This document shows positions 32,843 to 41,057 of a stretch of DNA of 49,892 nt, piece after piece; the stretch's first letter is position 1; each line of letters opens with the position of its first letter. This DNA is from Sphaerisporangium melleum. GTDB taxonomy: Bacteria > Actinomycetota > Actinomycetes > Streptosporangiales > Streptosporangiaceae. Where the stretch lies: positions 1 to 49,892 of the forward strand of contig NZ_BMNT01000052.1 of assembly GCF_014646695.1 (NCBI RefSeq), given 5' to 3'. Under the pieces are notes generated by a model. The model was not told where the DNA came from. It was given only the letters and a program-made list of their open reading frames with translations, and ran no database searches. Both the position numbers and the translations under genes were made by a program.

Positions 32843-33727
32843 ATGATCGTCGTCACCACACCGACAGGACAGATCGGCAGCCGGCTGGTCCGTCGGCTGC
32901 TCGACCAGGACGAGAAGGTCCGGGTCATCGTCCGAGACGCCGCACGTCTGGACCACACGGTCCGCCGGCGGGTCGAGAGCATCGAGGGCTCCCACGACGA
33001 CCCCGTCGTGCTCGACAAGGCACTGACCGGCGCCAAGGCGCTGTTCCTGCTCGTCCCGCCGAACCCCCAGGCGCCGAGCGCCGAGGAGCACTATCTCGAC
33101 TTCGCCCGGGCGGGCGCCGCTGCCGTCGCCCGCCACGGGGTCGGCCACGTCATCGGGGTCTCCAGCGCCGGGCACGGCTGGCCGGCCCCGGCCGGCGTCC
33201 TGTCCGCGGCCTTCGCGATGGACGAGGAACTCGGCAGATCCGGCGCCGCGTACCGGGCGTTGTGCATGCCCTTCTACATGGAGAACCTCCTCGGGCAACT
33301 CGATGCCATCCGCGGACACGGCGCGTTCTCCCTGACCTGTGCGGGTGACCTGCCGCTGGCGTTGATCGCGACCCGGGACATCGCCGGCACCGCCGCCAGG
33401 CTGCTCACCGACCTGTCCTGGACCGGGCAGGAGAACCTCCCCGTGTTCGGGCCCGACCGGCTGACCCCCGACGGCATGGCCGAAGTGATCGGCCGGGAAC
33501 TCGGGCGTCCGGTCACCTACCGTCGCATGAGCATGGACGCCTACGCCTCGCTCCTCCGCTCCCGAGGCGCAGGCGACCAGACCGTCAAGGACCTGACCGA
33601 GGCGTTCACCGCGCAGGACCACGGCATCTACGACGCCGACTGGGCGACCGCCGAGCCCACACCAACGGACTTCCGCACTTGGTGCAGGGAAGTGCTCAAG
33701 CCCGCCGTGGACGCCCGGACGTCCTGA
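32843..33727 (+). CDS. NmrA-like atypical SDR, NAD(P)H-binding
   Basis: 294 residues. MIVVTTPTGQIGSRLVRRLLDQDEKVRVIVRD is the atypical SDR nucleotide motif (TGxIG). AKALFLLVPPNPQAPSAEEHYLDFARAGAAAVARHGVGHVIGVSSAG and the YRALCMPFYMENLL block identify the NmrA/azoreductase-like branch (QOR2-type). No YxxxK is seen, so it may be a quinone reductase or a redox-sensing regulator. AAGGGGG precedes the ATG by 4 bp and a hairpin terminator follows. It is controlled by the divergent TetR gene. Confidence 0.9.
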   Translation: MIVVTTPTGQIGSRLVRRLLDQDEKVRVIVRDAARLDHTVRRRVESIEGSHDDPVVLDKALTGAKALFLLVPPNPQAPSAEEHYLDFARAGAAAVARHGVGHVIGVSSAGHGWPAPAGVLSAAFAMDEELGRSGAAYRALCMPFYMENLLGQLDAIRGHGAFSLTCAGDLPLALIATRDIAGTAARLLTDLSWTGQENLPVFGPDRLTPDGMAEVIGRELGRPVTYRRMSMDAYASLLRSRGAGDQTVKDLTEAFTAQDHGIYDADWATAEPTPTDFRTWCREVLKPAVDARTS

Positions 33728-33768
33728 CGCCGGCGACGGACCACCCGCGACCTGCTCATCCCGGGTCC

Positions 33769-33794
33769 GGCACTCACTCCTCGTGAGTAGTGCC
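33769..33794 (+). terminator. Terminator after the NmrA-like gene
   Basis: GGCACT and ACTC pair with GAGT and AGTGCC (10 bp, one bulged C), loop of 5 nt, 41 bp past the stop codon. It separates this gene from the peptide gene downstream. Confidence 0.6.
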
Positions 33795-33894
33795 GGGCCG
33801 GCCGGATGAGTAGCGACTGCTCTACCTGCGCATGCCACCGATTGCCGATGCTGATGAGGCAAGAGTCGGTCCCCGAACGGGAGGAGGCACCGAG

Positions 33895-34056
33895 ATGACG
33901 GTGCAGGACATGGCCAAGCAGGTACTGGAGATCTCCGACAGCGAGGGGCGGGAACTGCTGGAGGAGTGGGCGGCCGTGGAGAACGCCACCTTCACGGCCT
34001 ACGCGAGCAGGTACCTCACCACCACCATGCACCCGTGCAACAAGACGCACTGCTGA
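33895..34056 (+). CDS. Candidate RiPP precursor peptide (53 aa, Cys/Thr-rich C-terminus)
   Basis: A 53-residue peptide with a very good ribosome binding site (GGGAGGAGG, 7 bp before the ATG). The first 30 residues look like a helical acidic leader (QVLEISDSEGRELLEEWAAVE), and the tail is a core-like TTTMHPCNKTHC ending in Cys. All Asp and Glu residues are in the first 29 positions. The gene starts a probable operon: a 17-bp hairpin follows 32 bp later, then an ATP-grasp ligase and a SagB-type dehydrogenase, the sort of enzymes that modify ribosomal peptides. The hairpin would let the peptide be made in excess of the enzymes, as in many RiPP clusters. I do not recognise the peptide family. The frame is open 63 bp further left without a ribosome binding site. 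Confidence 0.72.
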   Translation: MTVQDMAKQVLEISDSEGRELLEEWAAVENATFTAYASRYLTTTMHPCNKTHC

Positions 34057-34088
34057 GGTAGGTGATGGATCCGCCTGACCGATGACGG

Positions 34089-34126
34089 GCGTGTGGGCCG
34101 GCGGGTTCCCCCGCCGGCCCACACGC
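34089..34126 (+). terminator. Perfect 17-bp hairpin between peptide gene and modification enzymes
   Basis: GCGTGTGGGCCGGCGGG pairs over its full length with CCCGCCGGCCCACACGC across a 4-nt TTCC loop. It lies 32 bp after the peptide stop and 21 bp before the ATP-grasp start. It has no U-tract and could act as a leaky terminator or an RNA-stabilising stem. Confidence 0.8.
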
Positions 34127-34147
34127 GCTTCGCGAATGGAGCCGTTG

Positions 34148-35206
34148 ATGGCGCAAGCCGATGTGCCCCTCCTGTTGAGCAGGCAGACGTTCAAGGCCGC
34201 ACTGTCCGCACAGTCCTTCGATTTCCAGTCGCTCGTGGGCCGGCCCGCACGATATGACGACGACTGCATGCCGTGCGTCATGATCCTCACGCGTGCCGAC
34301 GACCGCGAGGCCGACTACATCTCCCTGCGTCTGGCGGCGGCGGGGATACCTCTGCTGAGAATCGACAGCGACCGTTGCGCGGGAACCGAGCTGGTCTGGG
34401 ACGTCTTCGACGGGGTCGTCCGTCTGGGCGGCGAACGGTTCCGGCCCAAGGTCCACTGGTCGCGGTACTTCTCGGCGAGTTCCATCGACGCTCCGGCGCC
34501 GGACGCGATCGCTCACTATGTACAGGAGCAGTGGGGCGCGTGGGCGGAGGGCATGCAGCCGCCCACGGACGTCGTCATGGTCAACCGATCGACCGGACGG
34601 TGGCGGCCGAGCCGGACGGCGCAGCTCGCGGCGGCCCGGAGGGCGGGGCTGCGGGTTCCCGCCGGCGTGGTCACCACCTGCCCGGGCCGCGCGCCCGATC
34701 TGATCCCCGGATCCGGTGATCTGGTGCTGAAGAGCCTGGGTGAGCATCTGATCGAGGAGACCCCCGGCAACGCGGTCGGGCTGTTCCCCCGGCGCGTGAC
34801 CCGGGCCGAGCTGACCGGCGACCGGACGGTGGAATCCGCACCGGTGCTGATCCAGGATTTCGTCCCGTCCAGCGCGGAGCTGCGCATTCATTGGGCCGAC
34901 GGTGCGTTCATCGCCTTTCGGCTGGGCAAGCGGTCCATGGACGTCGAGCGGCTGAACATCTCCGACGTGTCGATCGAGCAGGTCCCGATGCCGCCGGAGC
35001 TGACCGGGCCGCTCACCCTGCTCAGCGAGCAGTGGAATCTCCAGCTGGCGGCGTTCGACCTTCTCGAGACACCGGGGGGTCATGTGTTCCTCGAGGTGAA
35101 TCCCGCGTTCGACTGGTTGTGGCTGGAACACCACCTCGCGGGAAAACCCGTCTCCACGGCCGTGTGCGACTTTCTGATCAACGCCTTCGAGGGGATCTCG
35201 TCATGA
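34148..35206 (+). CDS. ATP-grasp ligase, MvdD/RimK-like, putative peptide-modifying enzyme
   Basis: 352 residues. After about 40 unassigned residues the fold begins VMILTRADDREADYISLRLAAAGIPLLRIDSD, as in MvdC/MvdD-type ligases. NRSTGRWRPSRTAQLAAARRAGLRVPAGVVTT is the link region. DLVLKSLGEHL has the ATP-binding Lys, APVLIQDFVPSSAELRIHW is the hinge, and VFLEVNPAFDWLWLE has the Mg-binding Glu/Asn. In microviridin-like (graspetide) clusters these enzymes form side-chain ester or amide bonds in a precursor. The neighbour peptide has no acidic residue in its tail, so the bond made here may differ. The ATG at 34148 has GGAG upstream. The stop overlaps the SagB start (ATGA). Confidence 0.85.
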   Translation: MAQADVPLLLSRQTFKAALSAQSFDFQSLVGRPARYDDDCMPCVMILTRADDREADYISLRLAAAGIPLLRIDSDRCAGTELVWDVFDGVVRLGGERFRPKVHWSRYFSASSIDAPAPDAIAHYVQEQWGAWAEGMQPPTDVVMVNRSTGRWRPSRTAQLAAARRAGLRVPAGVVTTCPGRAPDLIPGSGDLVLKSLGEHLIEETPGNAVGLFPRRVTRAELTGDRTVESAPVLIQDFVPSSAELRIHWADGAFIAFRLGKRSMDVERLNISDVSIEQVPMPPELTGPLTLLSEQWNLQLAAFDLLETPGGHVFLEVNPAFDWLWLEHHLAGKPVSTAVCDFLINAFEGISS

Positions 35207-36300
35207 GGGTGCGCGTCGCCGAGCACGCGGTGCTCTACTGGGACGACGGGAGACTGGTCTGGGACGACTACCTGCATCAGCAGCAGTTCGCCCTGACGGA
35301 GGACAGCTCGCGCGTCCTGTGGTGGTTTCGGGAGTGGCGCGAGCTGAGCAGCGTCGAACGGCTCGGCACCCCGCTCGTCCCGATCGCGGAGCGGCTGCTG
35401 GAGTCCGGGCTCCTCATCGCCGAGGGCTCAGCCCGGCATGACCGGCAGAACGACTTCAAAAGCCGATGGGGTGTGTGGGGTCCACCCGCTGCTTACTTCC
35501 ACTTCGCGACCCGCGCGCGGTCCGGCAGCAGGATCCTGACCGCCGGGGAGGACAAGGCCAGAACCCGCGCGAAGGTCGGCGCCTCCCCCGCCCCGCCGCC
35601 GTTCAAGCCGACCGCGGGCCGGCCCCTGATCGCGCTCCGCGAGCAGCCCCCCGGCGATGCCGGCTGGCCCCACCCGCGGCTGATCGACGCCCTGTGGAGA
35701 CGGCGCTCAACGCGGGCCTACCTCGACGAACCCGTTGATCTCGATGACCTGGCGGCCATCCTGACGGTCGCCGGCGGCATCATCGCCTTCCGCGACGACC
35801 CGGAATTCGGGCACAACGTCTTCAAGGCCAGCCCCTCGGCGGGGGCACGCGACCCCATCGAGATCTACCTGTACGCGGGCAACGTGGCGGGCGGTCTCGA
35901 ACCGGCGATGTACCACTTCTCGCCATCGGCCCACGGGGTGACGCGGACGGGGGACGCGCCTTCCCGCGAGAGGCTGGTGTCGGCGCTGGGCGGCCAGTCC
36001 TGGCTGGCCACGGCTCCCGTGCTGCTCATCTACACGGCGATGATCGAGCGAAGCCAGTGGCGCTACGAGGCCGCTCGCGCCTACCGGGACATCTCGCTCG
36101 GACTCGGCCACGTCAGCCAGACCGTGCTGCTGACCGCGACGGCGATGGGCCTGGGCGGCGTCTTCGCCACGGCCGTCCGCGACGAGGAACTCGAAGCGCT
36201 CGTCGGCTGTGACCCCATGTCCGAGATCGTGCTCGGCGTCACCGCGCTCGGCCATCCCCGCGGCACGACACCGTCCATCCCCGACGACACGGCTCCGTGA
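35203..36300 (+). CDS. SagB-type (ThcOx-like) FMN-dependent dehydrogenase
   Basis: 365 residues. The N-terminal half (about 1-130) is a SagB-type accessory region ending RWGVWGPPAAYFHFATR. The nitroreductase-fold half has RRRSTRAYLDEPVDLDDLAAIL, KASPSAGARDPIEIYLY, SLGLGHVSQTVLLTATAMGLGGVFATAVRDEELEALVGCDP and VLGVTALG, the FMN and dimer contacts of SagB/ThcOx enzymes. These oxidise azolines to azoles in thiazole/oxazole-modified peptides, normally after a YcaO cyclodehydratase. No YcaO is encoded in this window. It is coupled by a 4-bp overlap to the ATP-grasp gene, so the two enzymes probably act on the same peptide. The substrate is inferred. Confidence 0.88.
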   Translation: MRVRVAEHAVLYWDDGRLVWDDYLHQQQFALTEDSSRVLWWFREWRELSSVERLGTPLVPIAERLLESGLLIAEGSARHDRQNDFKSRWGVWGPPAAYFHFATRARSGSRILTAGEDKARTRAKVGASPAPPPFKPTAGRPLIALREQPPGDAGWPHPRLIDALWRRRSTRAYLDEPVDLDDLAAILTVAGGIIAFRDDPEFGHNVFKASPSAGARDPIEIYLYAGNVAGGLEPAMYHFSPSAHGVTRTGDAPSRERLVSALGGQSWLATAPVLLIYTAMIERSQWRYEAARAYRDISLGLGHVSQTVLLTATAMGLGGVFATAVRDEELEALVGCDPMSEIVLGVTALGHPRGTTPSIPDDTAP

Positions 36301-36377
36301 CCGGCGGGCCCCTGGCAAGCCGCAGGAGCAGGACCTCTTCACGTACGCGGAGCCGGCCGTTCTGGGGAGGTTCGCGC

Positions 36378-36808
36378 ATGGACCTGGTCCCGCGGCTGCC
36401 GCGATCCGCCGGGGCGACGCTCGTTCCGCACGCCCTGTCCGCGGCGGGCACCGGCATGACCATGATCACCTATCCCCACGATGCGCGCGGGGTCGCCGTA
36501 GGAACGGCCGGGCCGGCGGGCGTCGGCGCGCCGGCCGCGTGTGCGCGGCCAGGCTGGTCGGCATCGGCGAGACCATCCCGTTCCCGGCCCTGCGGCCTCT
36601 GATCAACGACCTCGCTCCCGAAGCACTACGGGGCCGGTACAACGCCGCGACGTCCCTCGCCTTCACCACCGCCGCGCCGGCCGGGCTGCAGCTCCCGCAC
36701 GGTCTGGTCGCCCAGCCGACCACCGGATCGATCGCCATCTCCGGCCTGGCCGCGGTCCTCCGGCTGCCGGCGTCGGCGAAGCGGATGGCGCGGACACTCC
36801 GCCGGTGA
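36378..36808 (+). pseudogene. MFS transporter remnant with internal deletion and frameshift
   Basis: An ATG at 36378 with a good ribosome binding site (GGGGAGG) starts a frame resembling the N-terminus of an MFS exporter (LPRSAGATLVPHALSAAGTGMTM, then DARGVAVGTAG). After about 50 residues family similarity jumps, in another frame, to the region late in such proteins (ARLVGIGETIPFPALRPLINDLAPEALRGRYNAATSLAF) and runs to a stop at 36808. Roughly the middle 200-250 residues are missing. It was probably the exporter of the peptide locus. The rest of 36301-37104 holds no other gene. Confidence 0.6.
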
Positions 36809-37104
36809 ACGCCGTGAGCGCGTCAGTGCCCGCCTGAGTCACGGCGGCGCCACGGCATGTGCGCATGCCACTCCGGCGATTCCGGTAGCGAACGCACGGT
36901 CCGTCACGTTCGAGGGCCTCGCCCGCCGTGCCGTGGGCCGCGGTCGTCACAAACGGCTCATCACCGATGTGCGGATTTTCGCACCTTCCTCTCCCCCTGC
37001 CGTCGGCTCCCGTCGGACAATCAGGAGGCGTCTCCGACCGGCCCCGCCGACGCGGCCGGCTCCGTACAACGCACCCGATTGTCCAGCGAAAGGAGAAAGC
37101 CGCG

Positions 37105-39777
37105 GTGGCGACGGCTGAGATGGTGCCGAGACGATGGTCCTTAGTGGGACGTGACACGGAACTGAAGGCGTTCGAGGCCGCCCTCGACGAAACCGGTTAC
37201 CACGGTTTCCTGATCTTCGGAGAGCCCGGCGTCGGCAAAACAAGGCTGGCGGAGGAATGCCTGGCCGTCGCCGCCCAGCGGGGACACGCCGTCGCTCGCG
37301 CGGTCGCGACCTGCGCGGCGGCCGAGATCCCCCTCGGTGCGATAGCCCACCTGCTACCGGACGGCGTGGACCTGTCGGATCCCGTCGCGGGTTTCGCAAC
37401 GGCGGTCCGGCTCATGTCACGGGCCTACAGCGCAACGGCCAACCTCGTCCTGCTCATCGATGACCTGCACCTGCTCGACACCGCCTCCGCCCTGCTGCTG
37501 CGCCAGCTCATGGAGACCGGCGCCGTCTTCCTGATGGGCACGGTGCGCTCGGACGCCTCGTCCGAAGAGAGCGTCGCGACGCTCGGGCGGGGCGATGCCG
37601 TCCACCACGCCGACCTCGCGCCGTTGACCTGGCGGCAGGTGCACGAGTTGCTCCAGCACGGCCTGGCCGGGCACGTCCACCGCGAGACCGTCGACCGATT
37701 ACACGCCGCGAGCGGCGGCAATCCGCTCTATCTGCGAGAGCTGGTACGCGGCGCGCTGGCCGAAGGCCGGCTGACGAACGACGGGGAGATCTGGCAGCTG
37801 GCCACCACCGAGTTCCTTCCGGTCACCCGCCGCCTCACCGACCTGATCCGCCGCCGGCTCGCGACGGTGGCGCCGTGCAGCCGCCGCCTCCTCGACCTCC
37901 TCGCGCTGTGCGGCTCGGTGTCCGTGGCCGACCTGGAAAGCAACCCCGGCACCGACGTCCTGGACGAGCTGGAGCGAGCCGAACTCGTCACCGTCGTACG
38001 GGAGGGACGGCGCACGTACGCCCGCCTGGCCCACCCTCTGTACGCGGAGGTGCTGCCCGCCGGCATCCCCGAGGGGCGGCGCCGCGAGATGCTGCGCGAG
38101 CTCGCGGACCGGCTGGAACAGACCGGTGCTCGACGCCGGGAGGACGCCATGCGCCTGGCCTCCTACCGGCTCGCCGGCACCGGCACCGCCGACCCTGCCC
38201 TCCTCCTGCAGGCCGCCCAGCTCGCCGCGTACGGCGACGACCATGCCCGCGTGCTCGACTTCCTCCAGGCGATCCCCGAGAACGCGCGCACCTTCCCGGC
38301 GCTGCTCCTGCTCGGCCGCACGCTGTCGGAACTGGGGCGGCCGCAGGAGGCCGAGGCCATGCTGTGCCGGGCCGACAGGTGGGCCACCACGGAGAGCCGC
38401 GCGCTCGCGGTGGCGCTGGCGCGCACCCGCAATCTCATCTGGGCCCGCGGCGTGACCCGCGAGGAGGCCGTCGCCACGAACGACGCGGCGCGCGACCGCG
38501 TCACGAGCGCCGCCGGACGGTGGGCGCTGCGCGTGAACGAAGCCAACATGCTCTCCAGCCTGGGCCACCACAGCGAGAGCATCGACCTGCTCGACGGCAT
38601 GCCTGACGGGGAGCCGCCGGCCGGTGACATCGCGGGCGTGGCGACGTGGACGGCCGCCGCCGCGACGAGGGCCAGTGCGCTCTCCTTTCTCGCCCGCAGC
38701 GAGGAAGCGGTGCACTGGGCCGAACGCGCCGTGACCCTGTGCGTGGAGGCGAGGGCGGCGGGCAGAGGCCACGCCCCGCAGGAGGCGGCCGCGCTGTCCG
38801 CCCTGGTCCTGGCCCTGACCGAGAGCGGACGCCTGGAGGAGGCACGCGTCACCGCGGAGCGCGCCTACACCGACCCAGGTGCGGCGCCCACCGGGTGGCA
38901 GCGTACGCTCCTGGTCTTCCCGCTCGCCCGCAACGCCTTGATGGCCGGCCGTCCCGCCTCGGCGCGCCGGTGGTATGCGGAGATCGTGCGCGACACCCGC
39001 CCCCAGGCGGTGATCCTCCGTCCGCTCGCCCTCGCCGGGCTCGCCGCGGCCGCTGCCCTGCAGGGTGACGTACGCGCGGCGAAGGCCGCCCTCGCCGAGC
39101 ACGCCGGCATGGCGGCGCCGGTGCACGTACCCGAGGAGCGGCTCGGCGAGGCGTGGACGCACGTGGCGCTGGGAGACCAGGAGGCGGCCAGGACGGTGCT
39201 CAGGGCGGCTGCCGCCGAGGCCCGCGAGCGAGAGCAGTTCTCCTCCGAGACCATGCTCCTGACGGATCTCGCGCGGCTCGGCGTCGCGGCGGAGGTGGCC
39301 GGCCGTCTCGCGGAACTCGCGCGGACCGCGGGGCCCTTCACCGCCGCGCGAGCACGGCTGGCGGCCGCGCTGGCCGCTGGTGACCGGGACGGCCTGACGG
39401 CAGTGGCCGCGGACTTCGACCGGATGGGGGCGAACCTGCTCGCGGCGGAGGCGGCGAGCGCGGCAGCCGAGCTGTGGCGCCGTTCCGGCAACCCCCGGCA
39501 GGCCACCGCCGCCGCCGCGCGGGCGGCCGCCGGCGCGGCTCTGTGCGAAGGCGCGTGCACGCCCATGCTCCAGGCGGCCGACGCGGCCGTACCGCTCACG
39601 GCCAGGGAACGGGAGATCGCGGCCCTGGCCGCCGAGGGGATGTTCAGCAAGGACATCGCGGCCAAGCTGACGATCTCCGTCAGGACCGTGGACAACCACC
39701 TGCAGCGCGTCTACGCGAAGCTCGGCGTCACGAACCGCCGCGAACTGACCGGCCGGCTCGGCCACAAGCCAGACTGA
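37105..39777 (+). CDS. LAL-type LuxR-family regulator (AAA ATPase plus HTH)
   Basis: 890 residues from a GTG with AAAGGAG 9 bp upstream. Residues about 8-200 are an AAA-type ATPase: LVGRDTELKAF, Walker A GEPGVGKTR near 39 and Walker B LVLLIDDLHLLD. A long alpha-helical, Ala-rich repeat region follows. The last 70 residues are a LuxR helix-turn-helix (LTAREREIAALAAEGMFSKDIAAKLTISVRTVDNHLQRVYAKLGVTNRRELTGRL). LAL proteins are large activators of catabolic and secondary-metabolite genes. Its position behind the peptide-modification genes, on the same strand, makes it a candidate cluster regulator. Confidence 0.93.
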   Translation: MATAEMVPRRWSLVGRDTELKAFEAALDETGYHGFLIFGEPGVGKTRLAEECLAVAAQRGHAVARAVATCAAAEIPLGAIAHLLPDGVDLSDPVAGFATAVRLMSRAYSATANLVLLIDDLHLLDTASALLLRQLMETGAVFLMGTVRSDASSEESVATLGRGDAVHHADLAPLTWRQVHELLQHGLAGHVHRETVDRLHAASGGNPLYLRELVRGALAEGRLTNDGEIWQLATTEFLPVTRRLTDLIRRRLATVAPCSRRLLDLLALCGSVSVADLESNPGTDVLDELERAELVTVVREGRRTYARLAHPLYAEVLPAGIPEGRRREMLRELADRLEQTGARRREDAMRLASYRLAGTGTADPALLLQAAQLAAYGDDHARVLDFLQAIPENARTFPALLLLGRTLSELGRPQEAEAMLCRADRWATTESRALAVALARTRNLIWARGVTREEAVATNDAARDRVTSAAGRWALRVNEANMLSSLGHHSESIDLLDGMPDGEPPAGDIAGVATWTAAAATRASALSFLARSEEAVHWAERAVTLCVEARAAGRGHAPQEAAALSALVLALTESGRLEEARVTAERAYTDPGAAPTGWQRTLLVFPLARNALMAGRPASARRWYAEIVRDTRPQAVILRPLALAGLAAAAALQGDVRAAKAALAEHAGMAAPVHVPEERLGEAWTHVALGDQEAARTVLRAAAAEAREREQFSSETMLLTDLARLGVAAEVAGRLAELARTAGPFTAARARLAAALAAGDRDGLTAVAADFDRMGANLLAAEAASAAAELWRRSGNPRQATAAAARAAAGAALCEGACTPMLQAADAAVPLTAREREIAALAAEGMFSKDIAAKLTISVRTVDNHLQRVYAKLGVTNRRELTGRLGHKPD

Positions 39778-39787
39778 CCCCGGAGGG

Positions 39788-39823
39788 GCTCCCGGTGCGC
39801 TCACCACCCGATAGCCCGGGAGC
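39788..39823 (+). terminator. Hairpin after the LAL regulator gene
   Basis: GCTCCCGG pairs with CCGGGAGC across a 20-nt loop, and outer GGGG/CCCC can add pairs. It lies 10 bp past the stop codon. Confidence 0.5.
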
Positions 39824-39922
39824 ATCCCCCGGATGACCAGGAACGACCAGGCGGACATCGTCGACCCCAGAAGATCCACGACACGAGCACCGCCGGATGG
39901 TCTCCGTTCAGGAAATGCCTAT

Positions 39923-39947
39923 CCTCCGTCGGCGACGGAGGTAGGGT
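39923..39947 (+). promoter_or_regulatory. Operator/promoter of the AbiE-like pair
   Basis: A perfect 8-bp inverted repeat CCTCCGTC-GGC-GACGGAGG (39923-39941) directly abuts a -10-like TAGGGT (39942-39947), 30 bp before the antitoxin-like start. AbiEi-type antitoxins repress their own operons through such inverted repeats. Confidence 0.5.
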
Positions 39948-39977
39948 GTTCTCCGAACGGCGAAGGGGGCTGACCAG

Positions 39978-41057
39978 GTGGGGTCAAAAGTGCGGCCGCA
40001 GAAGGAGGCTGAAGTCCTAGCGGCCGGGATGGCTGTGCTACGAGATCGATTGCCGATCGGATGGGGTATCCAGTCGCTCAGCCGCAGCGCTCGCGCCGCC
40101 CGTTTCGACGCGCTCTGGGAAGTGACAGCACCAGACGGGACCTCGGTCGTGCTAGTGGTAGAGGTCAAACGCCTAGTGGAAAGGCGTGATGTCGCCACAC
40201 TGGTCGAGCAACTCGGCGACCACTCGGAAGCCATTGCAGGTAGTGGTGGGGTCGTGGTGTCCAGGTACCTGTCACCGCCGGTACGTGAGCGACTCTCCGG
40301 TGCCGGCCTGTCCTACATAGACGTGACAGGCAACGTACGCGTGAGCGTACCTCGGCCCGGGTTGTATATCGCGGACCGAGGGGCCGACCACGACCCCTGG
40401 CGCGGTCCTGGAAGACCGCGCGGAACGTTGAAGGGCGCTCCCGCGGCCAAGGTCGTGCGTGCGCTGCTAGATCACGACAGATCCTGGGCGATTCGCGAGT
40501 TGGTCGAAATCGCCGGCGTTTCCACCGGGTCGGCATATCGAGTGATCGAGTTCCTTGAGACCGAAGATCTCGCGACGCGGATCAGTTCGGGCGCAGTCGT
40601 CGTACCTGACTGGGTTGCGCTGCTGAGGCGGTGGAGCGAGGACTACGGGTTCGTCCGGAATAGTCGTATAACCCGCTGGATATCCCCGAGAGGGCTGACA
40701 AGCCTCGCGCAGAAGGCGGCGGAGAGTGCGGTTCAATACGCCGTAACCGGAACCCTGGCTGCGGCCACATGGGCCCCCTATGCCCCCGCCCGCTCTGCCA
40801 TGATCTATACATCGGACGCCGAGCGATCAGCGCAGCTCTGGGACCTCCGCCCTGCCGATGCCGGAGCGAATGTGATGTTGGCCGAGCCCGAAGTCGACGT
40901 CGTCTTCACGCGCACGCTCGCCGACACCTCCGGTCTCGTCATAGCAGCGCCATCCCAGGTCGCCGTCGATCTGATGACAGGTCCTGGACGCAGTCCCGCA
41001 GAAGCCGAAGAACTCATCGAATGGATGACTCGAAATGAATCGTCCTGGCGTAGATAG
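39978..41057 (+). CDS. AbiEi-like type IV antitoxin with nuclease-like N-terminus
   Basis: 359 residues from a GTG with AAGGGGG 8 bp upstream. Residues about 1-130 have a restriction-endonuclease-like pattern: FDALWEV, then VVLVVEVKRLVERRDVATLVEQL with an E-x-K core. A winged-helix section follows (AAKVVRALLDHDRSWAIRELVEIAGVSTGSAYRVIEFLETEDLA) and then a C-terminal region related to AbiEi (SAQLWDLRPADAGANVMLAEPEVDVVFTRTL). AbiEi proteins bind their promoter and counteract a nucleotidyltransferase toxin. The next gene encodes such an enzyme and starts inside this one (23-bp overlap). Codon use is less GC-rich at third positions than the neighbours, as expected for an acquired module. Confidence 0.72.
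   Translation: MGSKVRPQKEAEVLAAGMAVLRDRLPIGWGIQSLSRSARAARFDALWEVTAPDGTSVVLVVEVKRLVERRDVATLVEQLGDHSEAIAGSGGVVVSRYLSPPVRERLSGAGLSYIDVTGNVRVSVPRPGLYIADRGADHDPWRGPGRPRGTLKGAPAAKVVRALLDHDRSWAIRELVEIAGVSTGSAYRVIEFLETEDLATRISSGAVVVPDWVALLRRWSEDYGFVRNSRITRWISPRGLTSLAQKAAESAVQYAVTGTLAAATWAPYAPARSAMIYTSDAERSAQLWDLRPADAGANVMLAEPEVDVVFTRTLADTSGLVIAAPSQVAVDLMTGPGRSPAEAEELIEWMTRNESSWRR

Noticed and set aside
33895-36300. Assignment of the peptide locus as an ordinary graspetide or a linear azole peptide cluster
   Set aside because: The precursor tail has no acidic residues for graspetide bonds, and no YcaO cyclodehydratase for azole formation is encoded. Neither known class fits as it stands.
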